Origin: CBDAUN01 sp965214875
GTDB taxonomy: Bacteria; Pseudomonadota; Gammaproteobacteria; Arenicellales; JAJDZL01
Assembly: GCA_965214875.1 (NCBI GenBank)
Contig: OZ243980.1
Location: forward strand, 1,240,001 to 1,304,000
Reading direction: 5' to 3'
DNA: 64,000 bases
Position numbers and translations under genes: made by a program. The notes below the pieces were generated by a model, which searched no databases, had not been told where the DNA came from, and saw only the letters and a list, made by a program, of their open reading frames with translations. Of the stretch, positions 18,658 through 27,225 are shown piece after piece. Position 1 is the first letter of the stretch. The number at the start of each line of letters is the position of its first letter.

Positions 18658-20223
18658 TCAAGCCGGCTCGGTCCGGATGCCGACCAGGTTGCGCTCGCCG
18701 CGGCCGAATGCCAGCGCTACAAGGTGGACCGGCTCGTTGCGGTCGCGGTACTTGTCGGCATAGCCGCGCTCGCGCATCTGCGCCAGCGCCGGCCCCGCAT
18801 CGCCGCCCGCCTGCGCCACCTTGAACTCCAGCACGAACACCTGCCCCTCGTGCAGCAGCGTCATGTCCGAACGCCCGCGGCGCGACGCGTCCTCCAGCCT
18901 CATATCCATGCCCACCGCGCGAAACGCCATGAACAGCATGCTCGCATAGTGCGCCTCGAACCGCTCCACCTCGCCGGCGTCATACCACTGGTGCGGCACC
19001 CCCGACAAATACGCCTGCAGCCGCTCGGCAAAGCCCGCAAAGTCGTTCGCCGCCAGCAAGTCGCCCAGCTCCTCGCCGCGGCTTTCCGCCTCCAAGTCCC
19101 GGTCCGTCACATGCTTGAGCAGACTCGAGCTTAAGCTTTGCCGGACCTCCTGGTTCGGATAGTCGAGCGTGAACATCCGCCCGCGCTTCCGGCGCTCCTC
19201 GCCGACGATCGTCAAATACCCCGACTGGAACATCAGCGCCTCGACCTCGATGCCGTCGATATCGAACCTCGAAATCAGATCCGATTTCGCCACCCGGTTC
19301 TCAAGCGACATCGGATCGACCTTGCGCCGCACCAGCAAGTCCAGCAGGACTGCCGGCGAGCCGGTCTCGAACCAGTGCGACTCGAACTCGCGCTCATCGA
19401 ACAGCAGCAGCACGTCGTGCGGGTTGTACACCTTCTCGCCGCCGCGCCAGCTGTAGCCGTTGTACCACCGCCTGACCTCGTCGCGGTCAAGGCCCTCGAG
19501 CTCCGGCGCGAACACCGCATCAAGCTCCTCTTCGGTGAACCCGCAGATGCTCGAATAGCGGGGATTGAGACTGATGTTTTTCAGATTGTTCAGCCCCGAG
19601 AACAGGCTGACCTTCGTGAACATGCTCACGCCGGTGACCAGCACGAACCGGACATGCTCGGCGTTGTCCTTAATCACGCCGTAGAACCCGCGCAGATAGT
19701 CGCGGTTCTTTTCCGCCAGATTAGGATCGATTAGAGCATCCAGAATCGGCTTGTCGTACTCGTCGACCAGCACGACTACCTGCCTGCCAGACTTGCGGTG
19801 CAGGTTGATCAGCAGGTTTTCAAGATACTCCGGACCTGAACTGTCGAACAGCTTCTTGGGCAGGTCGGCCGTCTCTTCGATGTTTCTCAACTTGTTGAGA
19901 ATGCTGCCTTGAAGATCGCCAGATTCGCCATACTTAGCACCGAAGCTGAGTCGCAGCACCGGATTCCGCGCAGACCAGTCCCACCGGTCGTGTACTGCCA
20001 GTCCCCGAAACAGCTCCTCGCGGCCCTCGAACAGGCTCTTGATCGTGTCAACAAGCAGGCTTTTGCCGAACCGGCGCGGGCGAGACAGAAAATAGTGGCG
20101 CCCTTCGTCCACCAGCTGCGTGATCAGCGGCGTCTTGTCCACATAGTAGTAGCCTCCCTCGCGAATCGTCCGGAAGTCCTGAATTCCATCCGGCAACCGG
20201 CGGCGACTCAAAGACTGCTGCAT
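18658..20223 (-). CDS. AAA-ATPase-like / PD-(D/E)XK nuclease superfamily protein
   Basis: The product has 521 residues and is full length. The N-terminal AAA-ATPase-like domain (about 10-280) starts with LPDGIQDFRTIREGGYYYVD. It contains RPRRFGKSLLVDTI (a Walker A variant lacking the usual second glycine, near residue 50) and VVVLVDEYDKP (Walker B, near residue 151). The C-terminal third has FVLEFKVA (a PD-(D/E)XK-type E-x-K) near residue 470. This matches the PF09820 + PF08011 architecture, abundant in Bacteroidetes and in many symbionts, of unknown function; toxin, defence or mobile-element roles have been suggested. It is GC-richer than nadB and maeA on either side, a sign of transfer. Confidence 0.88.
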   Translation of the reverse strand: MQQSLSRRRLPDGIQDFRTIREGGYYYVDKTPLITQLVDEGRHYFLSRPRRFGKSLLVDTIKSLFEGREELFRGLAVHDRWDWSARNPVLRLSFGAKYGESGDLQGSILNKLRNIEETADLPKKLFDSSGPEYLENLLINLHRKSGRQVVVLVDEYDKPILDALIDPNLAEKNRDYLRGFYGVIKDNAEHVRFVLVTGVSMFTKVSLFSGLNNLKNISLNPRYSSICGFTEEELDAVFAPELEGLDRDEVRRWYNGYSWRGGEKVYNPHDVLLLFDEREFESHWFETGSPAVLLDLLVRRKVDPMSLENRVAKSDLISRFDIDGIEVEALMFQSGYLTIVGEERRKRGRMFTLDYPNQEVRQSLSSSLLKHVTDRDLEAESRGEELGDLLAANDFAGFAERLQAYLSGVPHQWYDAGEVERFEAHYASMLFMAFRAVGMDMRLEDASRRGRSDMTLLHEGQVFVLEFKVAQAGGDAGPALAQMRERGYADKYRDRNEPVHLVALAFGRGERNLVGIRTEPA

Positions 20224-20546
20224 GATTGAAATCCTTTATTCGAATATCTTTTCAAGCGGAAGCAGGGAACGGGCAGCTCCGCATTCCGATATCGCGAAAC
20301 TTGTTCATTAGATTTGATGCGGTCAATCGTCTGTAAAGGCGAAGCCATCGCGAGCTGGCAACAAAATCAAGCTCCTGCTTAACAAAAATCACTTTTTGAA
20401 TATTGTATTAAGATTTGACCCTCTGACCAAATTGCGAGAATGCCTGTTCTGTCAAAAAGTGCCATGAGTCATGTAACGGCTATTGCTTTGAGCGGCGTTA
20501 AGGTGTCAGCCATCCCTGTTGCAAAAAAAATCAGTCATCAAACCGC
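20224..20546. other. intergenic region upstream of the AAA-ATPase gene
   Basis: 323 bases between the AAA-ATPase start and the nadB stop (both minus strand). It is AT-rich in the middle and must hold the AAA-ATPase promoter, but I cannot pick convincing -35/-10 elements. No terminator hairpin was recognised. Confidence 0.4.
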
Positions 20547-22157
20547 TCAACGTGGAGGCGGTTCAAGAACCGTATCGCGCATAAACCGATCGTCCGCTTT
20601 AGGATAGTCGAGAGTGCTGTGCAGTCCGCGGCTTTCCTTGCGTTCTAAGGCGCATCGCACGATAAGCTCGGCAACCAAGACGAGATTTCTCAGCTCGATC
20701 AAGTCGCGGTTAACGCTGAAACTGCTGTAGAAGTCCCGAACTTCGTCTGCAAGCAGTTTAACCCGGTGTAGCGCACGAACCAAACGCTTGGTCGTGCGGA
20801 CAATGCCCACGTAGTCCCACATGACGCGTCGCAATTCGTCCCAATTGTGCGCAATGACAATCAATTCATCTGGGTCGCTAACCAGACTTGCATCCCATGG
20901 CGGCAGACTGTCTTCTGGCGGGTTGCTGTCCGAAGCGCTGCGGTCGATGTCCTTAAACGCAGCATGCGCGAAAACAAGACACTCCAGAAGCGAGTTGCTG
21001 GCAAGCCGGTTTGCGCCATGCAATCCGGTAGATGCGGATTCTCCAATAGCATATAGCCTGTCAATATCGGTCTTTGCTTGGTGATTGGTGACAATTCCGC
21101 CGCAGGTATAGTGCGCAGCCGGCACAACCGGAATCGGCTCGGTTGCGATGTCGATCCCGAATGAGGCGCACTTGGCGAGAACATTGGGAAAATGAGCTTC
21201 CAAAAACGAGCGCGACTTGAATGAAATGTCGAGATAGACATTGTCGAGTCCGGCGCTTTTCATTTCGCGGTCAAGGGCTCGAGCAACGATGTCTCGCGGC
21301 GCGAGCTCTTCGCGCTCATCATAGCGTTGCATGAATCGTTCGCCGCTGGGCAGGATAAGTTTGCCGCCTTCGCCACGTATCGCCTCGGTAATCAAAAACG
21401 ACTTGGCATGCGGGTGATAGAGGCAGGTCGGATGGAATTGGACAAACTCTAAATTTGCTATGCGGCATCCAGCTCGCCATGCCATCGCGATCCCGTCGCC
21501 CGTGGAGGTGTCCGGATTGCTGGTATACAGGTAGGTTTTGGAGGCGCCTCCGGTCGCGAGCACGCAATAGCGAGATGCAACGGTGTGCACCTCGTTGCTC
21601 TTGATGTCAAGCACGTAGAGTCCTCGACATGCCTTTCCGGAACGCGAGTCGGGCGATGCTCTTGTGATCAATTCAATCGCGATGTAGTTTTCTAAAACCA
21701 GAATGTTGGGCTGGCTTTCGATTTGACTGACCAAGGTGTTTTCGACATCTCGGCCGGTAGAGTCCGCGGCATGAATGACTCGTCGCCTAGAGTGCCCGCC
21801 TTCCTTGCTCAGATGAAACTCGGAAGCGTGTTTCCCGGACTCGGCGCGGCGAGAGAAGAACACGCCGTTATCGACCAGCCACTGGATTGATTCGGGTCCG
21901 CGGTTGACCACAAATTCGACAGTCGCCTTATTGCAAAGCCCGGCACCGGCGGTCAAGGTGTCTTCGACATGAGACTCGAAACTGTCATCCAGGCCCCATA
22001 CCGCCGCTATTCCCCCTTGCGCGTAATAGCTTGAGTTTTCCTTAAGGGCATCTTTTGTGATGATGACGATCTTGTATCCGGCATTCGCGGCATTGAGCGC
22101 TAAAGTCAATCCTGCAAGCCCGCTGCCGACGACGGCAATGTCTGATGAATATTGCAT
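20547..22157 (-). CDS. nadB: L-aspartate oxidase
   Basis: FAD enzyme that oxidises aspartate to iminoaspartate, the first step of de novo NAD synthesis. The product has 536 residues, full length. VVGSGLAGLTLALNAANAGY near residue 10 is the FAD fold. SSYYAQGGIAAVWG near residue 43 replaces the flavin-linking histidine of SdhA, as expected for NadB. HFPN, PVVPAAHYTCGGI and GLHGANRLASNSLLECLVF are the other family segments. It is divergent from rpoE, the common gammaproteobacterial arrangement. The start is ATG 22157. Confidence 0.96.
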   Translation of the reverse strand: MQYSSDIAVVGSGLAGLTLALNAANAGYKIVIITKDALKENSSYYAQGGIAAVWGLDDSFESHVEDTLTAGAGLCNKATVEFVVNRGPESIQWLVDNGVFFSRRAESGKHASEFHLSKEGGHSRRRVIHAADSTGRDVENTLVSQIESQPNILVLENYIAIELITRASPDSRSGKACRGLYVLDIKSNEVHTVASRYCVLATGGASKTYLYTSNPDTSTGDGIAMAWRAGCRIANLEFVQFHPTCLYHPHAKSFLITEAIRGEGGKLILPSGERFMQRYDEREELAPRDIVARALDREMKSAGLDNVYLDISFKSRSFLEAHFPNVLAKCASFGIDIATEPIPVVPAAHYTCGGIVTNHQAKTDIDRLYAIGESASTGLHGANRLASNSLLECLVFAHAAFKDIDRSASDSNPPEDSLPPWDASLVSDPDELIVIAHNWDELRRVMWDYVGIVRTTKRLVRALHRVKLLADEVRDFYSSFSVNRDLIELRNLVLVAELIVRCALERKESRGLHSTLDYPKADDRFMRDTVLEPPPR

Positions 22158-22329
22158 GATTAGCGAGCGATTTCAAAGTATTCAATCGAACTATTCATCG
22201 ATTTTACTTGATGGTCGAATTGGAACGAAGGCGATTGAAGGCGTGGGTTCAATGCCCGATTGTTTAAATCAGCTTTAAGTTGCGCCAGTGTCGGTTCGGT
22301 CAAGTATTATTCACCGATCGAAACTTACT

Positions 22330-22357
22330 GAACTTTTTGAGCGCTTGCGTTGTCTAT
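22330..22357 (+). promoter_or_regulatory. possible sigma-E-type promoter upstream of rpoE
   Basis: GAACTT at 22330-22335 and TCTAT at 22353-22357, separated by 17 bases, resemble the GGAACTT/TCTGA-type promoter read by RpoE itself. It lies about 50 bases before the rpoE start, where autoregulated promoters are usual. The match is partial. Confidence 0.35.
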
Positions 22358-22407
22358 GCGTATGTTAATACATTGGCGATGCGTAGGCGCGTCACGTCAA
22401 GCAGACA

Positions 22408-23175
22408 ATGCGAAAAGACGATATAGACGAAGCTTATATTCGCGAACTAATTCAGGCGATACAAAGCAGATTCGAGCGAGCTGCGGAGTTGAAAAGGCAG
22501 TTGGCCGCTGCGATTCAATCGGGCGATCGTGCAGCAAAGCGTGCGATCGACAAAGAATTGACCCGTATCAGGCTTGAAGATGACGGTGCTTGGCGAATTA
22601 TCGTAAACAAATACCAGTTTGAATTGGGGGACTTTCTTGCAAGAAAGTTCGGCAGTCTAAACCATTTTGATCTGCAGGAAATTGTGCAAGAGACCTATGC
22701 TAGAGCAATCACCCGAATCAATCTTTTCAGCTGGCGCTCCTCGTTCAAGACATGGCATTTCACGATTGGCCGGAATTTGGCATTGAATTTGATTGAAAAA
22801 ATAAAGCACACTCCGACAGCTCAAGGCATTTCATATGACGAGTTTTCTTCGCAAGGTTCCCGCGATGATGAGGATGGGGGCGGGTCGGCAGGCTGGTCCA
22901 TGGGTGCGAGCACGGTGCACAAAGCGACCTACCATTCAGAAGACCCCGAATCGCTAGCCATTCGCAACGAAACCGCCCGCAGCATCGCCAAGGCCATCGA
23001 TAGTCTGACACCGAAATTGAAAGAAGCGCTTATTTTGTGCGATGTTGAATTGAAAACATACGAAGAGATTTCACGGATAACCAATACTAAAGACGGCACC
23101 GTGCGTTCGCGCATCAATCGGGCGCGGACTAAAGTATTCGAGGAGACGGGCATAGAGCTTGGCAAGCACAAGTAG
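22408..23175 (+). CDS. rpoE: RNA polymerase sigma factor RpoE (ECF, AlgU-like)
   Basis: Extracytoplasmic-function sigma factor for envelope stress. The product has 255 residues, longer than the roughly 190 usual for RpoE. A charged helical N-terminal extension (about 1-60) precedes region 2 (FDLQEIVQETYARAITRINLF, near residues 89-109). The linker between regions 2 and 4 is long and glycine/serine-rich (DDEDGGGSAGWSMG). Region 4 ends with TYEEISRITNTKDGTVRSRI, the helix-turn-helix that reads the -35 element. The assignment rests on position (divergent from nadB, followed by rseA and rseB) as much as on sequence. The start ATG 22408 has no strong ribosome-binding site. Confidence 0.88.
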   Translation: MRKDDIDEAYIRELIQAIQSRFERAAELKRQLAAAIQSGDRAAKRAIDKELTRIRLEDDGAWRIIVNKYQFELGDFLARKFGSLNHFDLQEIVQETYARAITRINLFSWRSSFKTWHFTIGRNLALNLIEKIKHTPTAQGISYDEFSSQGSRDDEDGGGSAGWSMGASTVHKATYHSEDPESLAIRNETARSIAKAIDSLTPKLKEALILCDVELKTYEEISRITNTKDGTVRSRINRARTKVFEETGIELGKHK

Positions 23176-23230
23176 AGCAGATAGAGCGTCTATCAATTGA
23201 TAATTTGCACATCACTTTTTCGCCACCACT

Positions 23231-23833
23231 ATGGATAAGCAGCAATTAAACGATCTATCGAGCCTGATGGATAATGAATGCAGTGCAGAGCAAAGCAAGA
23301 AATTGCTTGAGGAGCTCTGCCACGATACCCGCCTTCAGCAATGCTGGCGACAGTATCACTTGATTCGGAGCGTTTTGCGAAATGAGCGATCCAGCTACCT
23401 TTATGATACGGATGCTGCTTGTGCGGCGCTCGCTATCGCGCGGCGTGAGCAGACGGGCATTAGCCCGACCCAGCAGCGCGGTTTGGTCGAAATTTTGCGT
23501 GAAGCTGTAGCGTGTGTAGTGCAATCGATGCGACAGGCGCCGGTTTGGTTCGGCGGCGGCGCAGTAGCGGCCAGCTTGGCAGCTGTCGCTTTTTTTGCGA
23601 ATCCGCCATATGGCGAATATCCTGGAGCGTCTACAAATATAGCGCAGGATAGTCGCAATGCCGAGCTGATTCCGGATGTTTCAGTTGATCGGACCCGATG
23701 GCGGTCTGACATCTCATTGAGCGCCTATCAGCAGGATCTGCTCAGCACAATGATGCTGAGCCATACGGATTTCGCGGTCGACGATCGCCTGAATCACTTG
23801 CAGCTCGTTGCCTATGACCGCAGCATAAACTGA
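23231..23833 (+). CDS. rseA: anti-sigma factor RseA/MucA
   Basis: Inner-membrane anti-sigma factor that holds RpoE inactive. The product has 200 residues. The N-terminal cytoplasmic domain (about 1-95) contains LSSLMDNECSAEQSKKLLEE and CWRQYHLIRSVLR, the RseA_N pattern. One transmembrane helix follows near residues 108-125 (GGGAVAASLAAVAFFA), then a periplasmic domain. It lies between rpoE and rseB, as expected for an operon in which regulated proteolysis releases the sigma factor. Confidence 0.92.
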   Translation: MDKQQLNDLSSLMDNECSAEQSKKLLEELCHDTRLQQCWRQYHLIRSVLRNERSSYLYDTDAACAALAIARREQTGISPTQQRGLVEILREAVACVVQSMRQAPVWFGGGAVAASLAAVAFFANPPYGEYPGASTNIAQDSRNAELIPDVSVDRTRWRSDISLSAYQQDLLSTMMLSHTDFAVDDRLNHLQLVAYDRSIN

Positions 23834-23838
23834 TTTGA

Positions 23839-24888
23839 TTGCACGGCGAATCGCAACTTGTTTGGCATAACCTCTTGTTTGATATTTCTTTGCGCAATCT
23901 AGCCCTAACCATAGGATGTGTCGTAGCGCTTGCTGCGGCTTCGGGCCTTGTGCATGCGGCTGAGACGCTTGAAAACCTGCTCTTGAAAATGCAAAACGCT
24001 GCGCTTGAATATGATTATCGCGGCACTTATGTCTACTCCCACATGGACAACAAGGAGGTTGTCAGTATTGTTCATGTTGTCGATGAGGCTGGATTCAAGG
24101 AGCGTTTGGTGTCCATGAATGGCATTTCGCAAGAGATCGTTCGTACTGGCTCCGGCATCTGGTGCTATTTCCCGGATACCAAGCAGGGCTACTACAAAGC
24201 TGATGCATCGTCGGTGTTTCGCTCGTCCGCCATCGATCCTTCACAAATCAGCCAGTTCCAAAAGAACTATAGAATCGAGATGCGTGAATCCCGGCGCATG
24301 ATCGGGCGTCAGGCTGATCGAGTCACATTTCATCCGAAGGATCAATATCGCTACGGACTTGACCTGTGGATTGATCGAGCTACAGGTTTAGTGCTGAGAT
24401 CGGACCGACTCGATCATGATGCAAAGATGGTCGACAGTTACATGTTTGTCGAGTTGCAACTTGGTGATGGCGAGCCGCTATGGGATACAGATTGGACAAA
24501 TAGTGGCATCGATTTCATATGGAACTTTGACCAGCAAAGCGTCCTTCGTGCCGAAGCATCCGACTTTCCATGGGAGATAGGGATGGTGCCGGATGGTTAC
24601 CGGAAGATTGAGCACAGTCGCACGCCCGCTGACGGCGCGGGTGCCGATCGTGAGCATCTGGTGTTTTCGGATGGCCTGTCAAGCGTCTCGATATTTTTTC
24701 GCATGGCCGCCGCCGGCTATCGTGAAGAGGTTCTTGATGGGATGAGTCGATTGGGTGCGGTTCATGCCTACAGTCGAGTCATAGGGCCGCACAACATCAC
24801 GGTAATCGGTGAAGTCCCGGATTCGACAGTTCGTTCTATTGGTGATTCCATTGTGTGGAAACAGCGACCATTCCAAACCGGTCACTGA
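23839..24888 (+). CDS. rseB: periplasmic sigma-E regulator RseB/MucB
   Basis: Periplasmic protein that binds RseA and protects it from cleavage, sensing mislocalised lipoproteins or LPS. The product has up to 349 residues with a signal peptide (hydrophobic core ALTIGCVVALAAASGLVHA, cleavage before AETLENL). The N-terminal lipoprotein-like domain has YDYRGTYVYSH near residue 54, and the C-terminal domain begins near residue 245 (FPWEIGMVPDGYRK). The start is uncertain: TTG at 23839, 23875 or 23890; the last gives a conventional signal peptide. mucD, often next, is missing here; mobile DNA starts soon after. Confidence 0.93.
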   Translation: MHGESQLVWHNLLFDISLRNLALTIGCVVALAAASGLVHAAETLENLLLKMQNAALEYDYRGTYVYSHMDNKEVVSIVHVVDEAGFKERLVSMNGISQEIVRTGSGIWCYFPDTKQGYYKADASSVFRSSAIDPSQISQFQKNYRIEMRESRRMIGRQADRVTFHPKDQYRYGLDLWIDRATGLVLRSDRLDHDAKMVDSYMFVELQLGDGEPLWDTDWTNSGIDFIWNFDQQSVLRAEASDFPWEIGMVPDGYRKIEHSRTPADGAGADREHLVFSDGLSSVSIFFRMAAAGYREEVLDGMSRLGAVHAYSRVIGPHNITVIGEVPDSTVRSIGDSIVWKQRPFQTGH

Positions 24889-25063
24889 CAAAGTGTTGCA
24901 TCCATTTTTGCGCAAACAATTCATGCGCCAGCCGTTGCAGGTCGCGCTGAACACTTAGACTAAGAATTTGCCGGGACGCATAGCGCGGGAAGAAAAATAA
25001 AGCAATTATCTCTAAATCTAACCACAAAAAGGGATAGCGTCTCAGTTTGAAAATCACCCCAGA

Positions 25064-25186
25064 TTTTTTCCACGCTATTGCATATTTGTCCGGAGCGGTG
25101 TCGGGATTGCTTGCCGGGTCTGGAAAATGCGGGTGTCGGCGGGGCTTCGAGATCGGCAGGGCGGAGGATTCGGGGATTGGGCGGGT
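25064..25186. repeat. dispersed direct repeat, copy 1 of 2
   Basis: About 122 bases, beginning near CACGCTATTGCATATTTG and ending in GATTGGGCGGG, recur in the same orientation at 29120-29241 with scattered differences. In both places the repeat lies directly downstream of a minus-strand transposase-type remnant (ISAs1-like here, DruA-like there), and the reading frame runs into it with a shared tail (PAQSxNPxPC...IFQTR). It is probably the 3' end of a once-common host element. Confidence 0.7.
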
Positions 25187-25408
25187 CCGGCGGCAAGGCG
25201 AGGCCTTGCGCGATGCCGATTTGCGGACCCGAAGGCGATCCGGGCGCTGCTGAAAAGGTACTTGAGAATTTCCGAGCGGTCCGGCGCCAGCGCGATGCTG
25301 TTGCACAGCGCCGAGCTGGTCGGGCCGTGCCCGGTGCGCATCCGGCCGCCGTCTTCAACGAAGGCGGTGTCGCGGATGAAGCGGTTCTTGTTCTCGATGA
25401 CCCGTTGC
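25187..25408 (-). pseudogene. ISAs1-like transposase C-terminal fragment
   Basis: The minus-strand frame reads VIENKNRFIRDTAFVEDGGR, then RMRTGHGPTSSALCNSIAL. This fits the C-terminal block of ISAs1/H-repeat transposases (IEN..HWVRDVTFxED.SR.R.GxGP). The fragment is cut at 25408 by the terminal repeat of the neighbouring element, and no N-terminal two-thirds is present. Non-functional. Confidence 0.65.
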
Positions 25409-25449
25409 TGTCCGGGTTCAGATACATGCGGGACCGCCCGCCTCCTCCC
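25408..25449 (+). repeat. solo terminal inverted repeat of the IS481-like element
   Basis: 42 bases beginning CTGTCCGGGTTCAGATACAT and ending in CGCCCGCCTCCTCCC. The reverse complement occurs at 27180-27221 with two mismatches. A 27-base version lies at 58978-59004. The two copies face each other around 25.4-27.2 kb, so they could bound a larger mobile unit of about 1.8 kb. Confidence 0.75.
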
Positions 25450-25451
25450 AT

Positions 25452-25712
25452 ATGAGGGGCTACTTCCGGGTGCGAGTCTGGGGCAAGGTGTGTCACGCGA
25501 GCACTTCCAATGTCCAAAGATGCTGGAACTTGAAGAATCCAGAGCCGCCCCAGGGCTTTGTTGCCATTACCAATTTTGACGGCTACGGGGCCACCTTCCG
25601 TCCCGAACCCCACTGCGGGCCGGCCCGATGGCTGTCGCCGGCGTGGCAGGCCGCGGGCGGGCCGCCCTATGCCGAATGGTGTGATATCACGGTCGATTTG
25701 GGTAACCGCTGA
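25452..25712 (+). CDS. unrecognised short ORF
   Basis: An 86-codon frame just inside the solo terminal repeat. Its middle (GFVAITNFDGYGATFRPEPH) has ordinary amino-acid composition, but I do not recognise a family. It has no clear ribosome-binding site and may be a piece of a larger decayed gene. The N-terminal residues come from the repeat itself. A 10-base G run (25739-25748) lies downstream. Confidence 0.2.
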   Translation: MRGYFRVRVWGKVCHASTSNVQRCWNLKNPEPPQGFVAITNFDGYGATFRPEPHCGPARWLSPAWQAAGGPPYAEWCDITVDLGNR

Positions 25713-25809
25713 CCGCGGCCAGACAATCCCACACCCACGGGGGGGGGGCAACGCGGCCAGGCCTCAAGTCCAACGGGATGAGGCGGTAGTAGCAGTAGTA
25801 GGGGATGGA

Positions 25810-25977
25810 TTAGCCTGTGATGGCGGGGACGCTCGGCCACCGGATGATGATGCCGAGAATGACGACCGCCGCCACCCACAGCCCGATCTGCCAGCGCAGG
25901 TTGTCCTTGTCGCGCTTGGCCATCTCGGCATCCCGCCTGGCCATGTCGGCCAGCAGTCGTTCATACGATGTATTCAT
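25810..25977 (-). CDS. small coiled-coil single-pass membrane protein (paralogue A)
   Basis: 55 residues: a charged helix with seven-residue periodicity (ADMARRDAEMAKRDKDNLRW) and one C-terminal transmembrane segment (about 30-47, IGLWVAAVVILGIII). The start is the ATG at 25977, preceded at good spacing by GGAG (minus strand, 25985-25988); a longer frame reaching 26088 is less likely. A clear paralogue lies on the plus strand at 28860-29084. The function is unknown. The layout (helical rod plus a terminal anchor) recalls DUF1640-type or small toxin/holin-like proteins, but I do not claim either. Confidence 0.55.
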   Translation of the reverse strand: MNTSYERLLADMARRDAEMAKRDKDNLRWQIGLWVAAVVILGIIIRWPSVPAITG

Positions 25978-26103
25978 TCGCTCACTCCAGAACGGCGATC
26001 CGTTCCGATAGTTCGTGGTTTGTAGGTTCTGCCATGCTCCTATCCTATCCGATCGTTGCCGGGGTTGCAAGTCCATGTACTGGTTCAATACATATGAGAC
26101 TTT

Positions 26104-27080
26104 TCAGGCGGCAAGTGCGCCTTGGTCGAAGTTTTCATTATACGCCTGCATGGGCGTTGTTTGCCCGAGCGCCTGATGCGGGCGGTAGTCGTTGTAGAAG
26201 CGCTCGAATTCGGCCAGCTCGACGTTCAGGGCGCCGACGCTGAGCTCGCCGTCGCAGGACTGGTGGAACTCGTAGCGGCCGGCCGCGTTGGCGCGCTCCA
26301 CGCAGCCGTTATATTTAGGGCTTCTGGGCGGCAGGACGAACAGTTCGATGCCGCGGCGCTGGCAGGCGGTCTCGAACTCGGCCATGAACTCGCTGCCGCC
26401 GTCGACCTGCGCCGACTCGATATCGAACGGCGCCTGGCGGATCAGGCGGCCGAGGAACGTCGAGGCGCAGGCGGCGGTGGCGCGCGAGTAGGCGCGCATG
26501 CAGCAAAGCTTCGAGACCGGGCACACCGCCTTGAACTCCTTGACGCAGAAGCCGGCCTCGATGGCGACGCTCATGTGGTCGATCTGCACCATCTGGCCGG
26601 GCTTTCGCCCGCGGGCGCCGTAGCGCCAGCGGCGGGCGTGGCGGTCGAACTTGCGCCGCCGCTTGGGTTTCACGCGCCCGTAATGGAACGCGACCGGCTC
26701 GGCCTGGCCGGTGCGGACCAGGCGGGCGATCATGCGCCCGGTGGCGGACTCGCTGGGCGCGAAGCCGCGCTCGCGCGCCAGCACGGCGCGGATCTTGGCG
26801 CGCCCCCACAGCGGGAAGCGCTGCCGCGCCTGGCGCACCAGCTCGAGCTCGCGGTCGGTCCATTGGCGCGGACGCCCTGCTCGCGCAGGCGCCGCTTCCA
26901 GCGATACAGCGTCGCCCTGGAGCAGCCGGCCGCTTTGAGCGCGGCGCGTTCCGAGGCGCCTTCGCTGCGAAGCTCGTCGTAGAGCCGGATCAGGTCGAAG
27001 CGCTCGGCGGCCTGGGTCGAAACGGGTTCGCGGATCGGATCGATGCGATAAAATTTGCGGTGCGGAGATTTGATTTGCAT
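26104..27080 (-). pseudogene. IS481-like (rve-type DDE) transposase, frameshifted
   Basis: The N-terminal helix-turn-helix lies at 27080 to about 26870 (RFDLIRLYDELRSEG, AALKAAGCSRATLYRWKRRL). The integrase-core catalytic domain is in the next frame, 26838-26104. The D,D-35-E residues are visible: MVQIDHMSV, SAQVDGGSEF and NGCVERAN. The two halves join if one base is added in the GGG just after the REQG codons (about 26870-26880), giving GRPRQWTDRELELVRQARQ across the junction. ATG 27080 has GGGAGGA seven bases upstream. It is either a recent inactivation or a base-calling error; the copy is otherwise well preserved. Confidence 0.78.
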
Positions 27081-27146
27081 GGTGCGTCCTCCCGCCTTTC
27101 GGCGATGGTTTTTGTTTGGCTCCATGCTACCTGAAAAATTTTCGCG

Positions 27147-27195
27147 CCGCCCGCCTCCTCCCTTCGGACTACGTCCTTCGGGAGGAGGCGGGCGG
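27147..27195. repeat. perfect 16-bp hairpin at the right end of the IS481-like element
   Basis: CCGCCCGCCTCCTCCC (27147-27162) and its exact reverse complement (27180-27195) flank a 17-base loop. The structure is strong (mostly GC) and lies between the transposase start and the terminal repeat. It may act as a terminator protecting the transposase from read-through transcription, or be part of the transposition end. Confidence 0.6.
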
Positions 27196-27225
27196 TCTCA
27201 CATGTATCTGAACCCGGACAGTCCA

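Larger units (their letters stand above)
26076..27221 (-). mobile_element. IS481-like insertion element
   Basis: The terminal inverted repeats are at 26076-26100 (TGTACTGGTTCAATACATAT...) and 27197-27221 (reverse complement of CTGTCCGGGTTCAGATACAT...). They share GGTTCA, ATACAT and TGAGAC. Between them is one transposase gene on the minus strand, broken by a frameshift. The right end also carries a 16-bp perfect hairpin: CCGCCCGCCTCCTCCC at 27147-27162 pairs with 27180-27195 around a 17-base loop. The element is GC-rich. A remnant of the same element is at 6956-7510. Confidence 0.75.
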
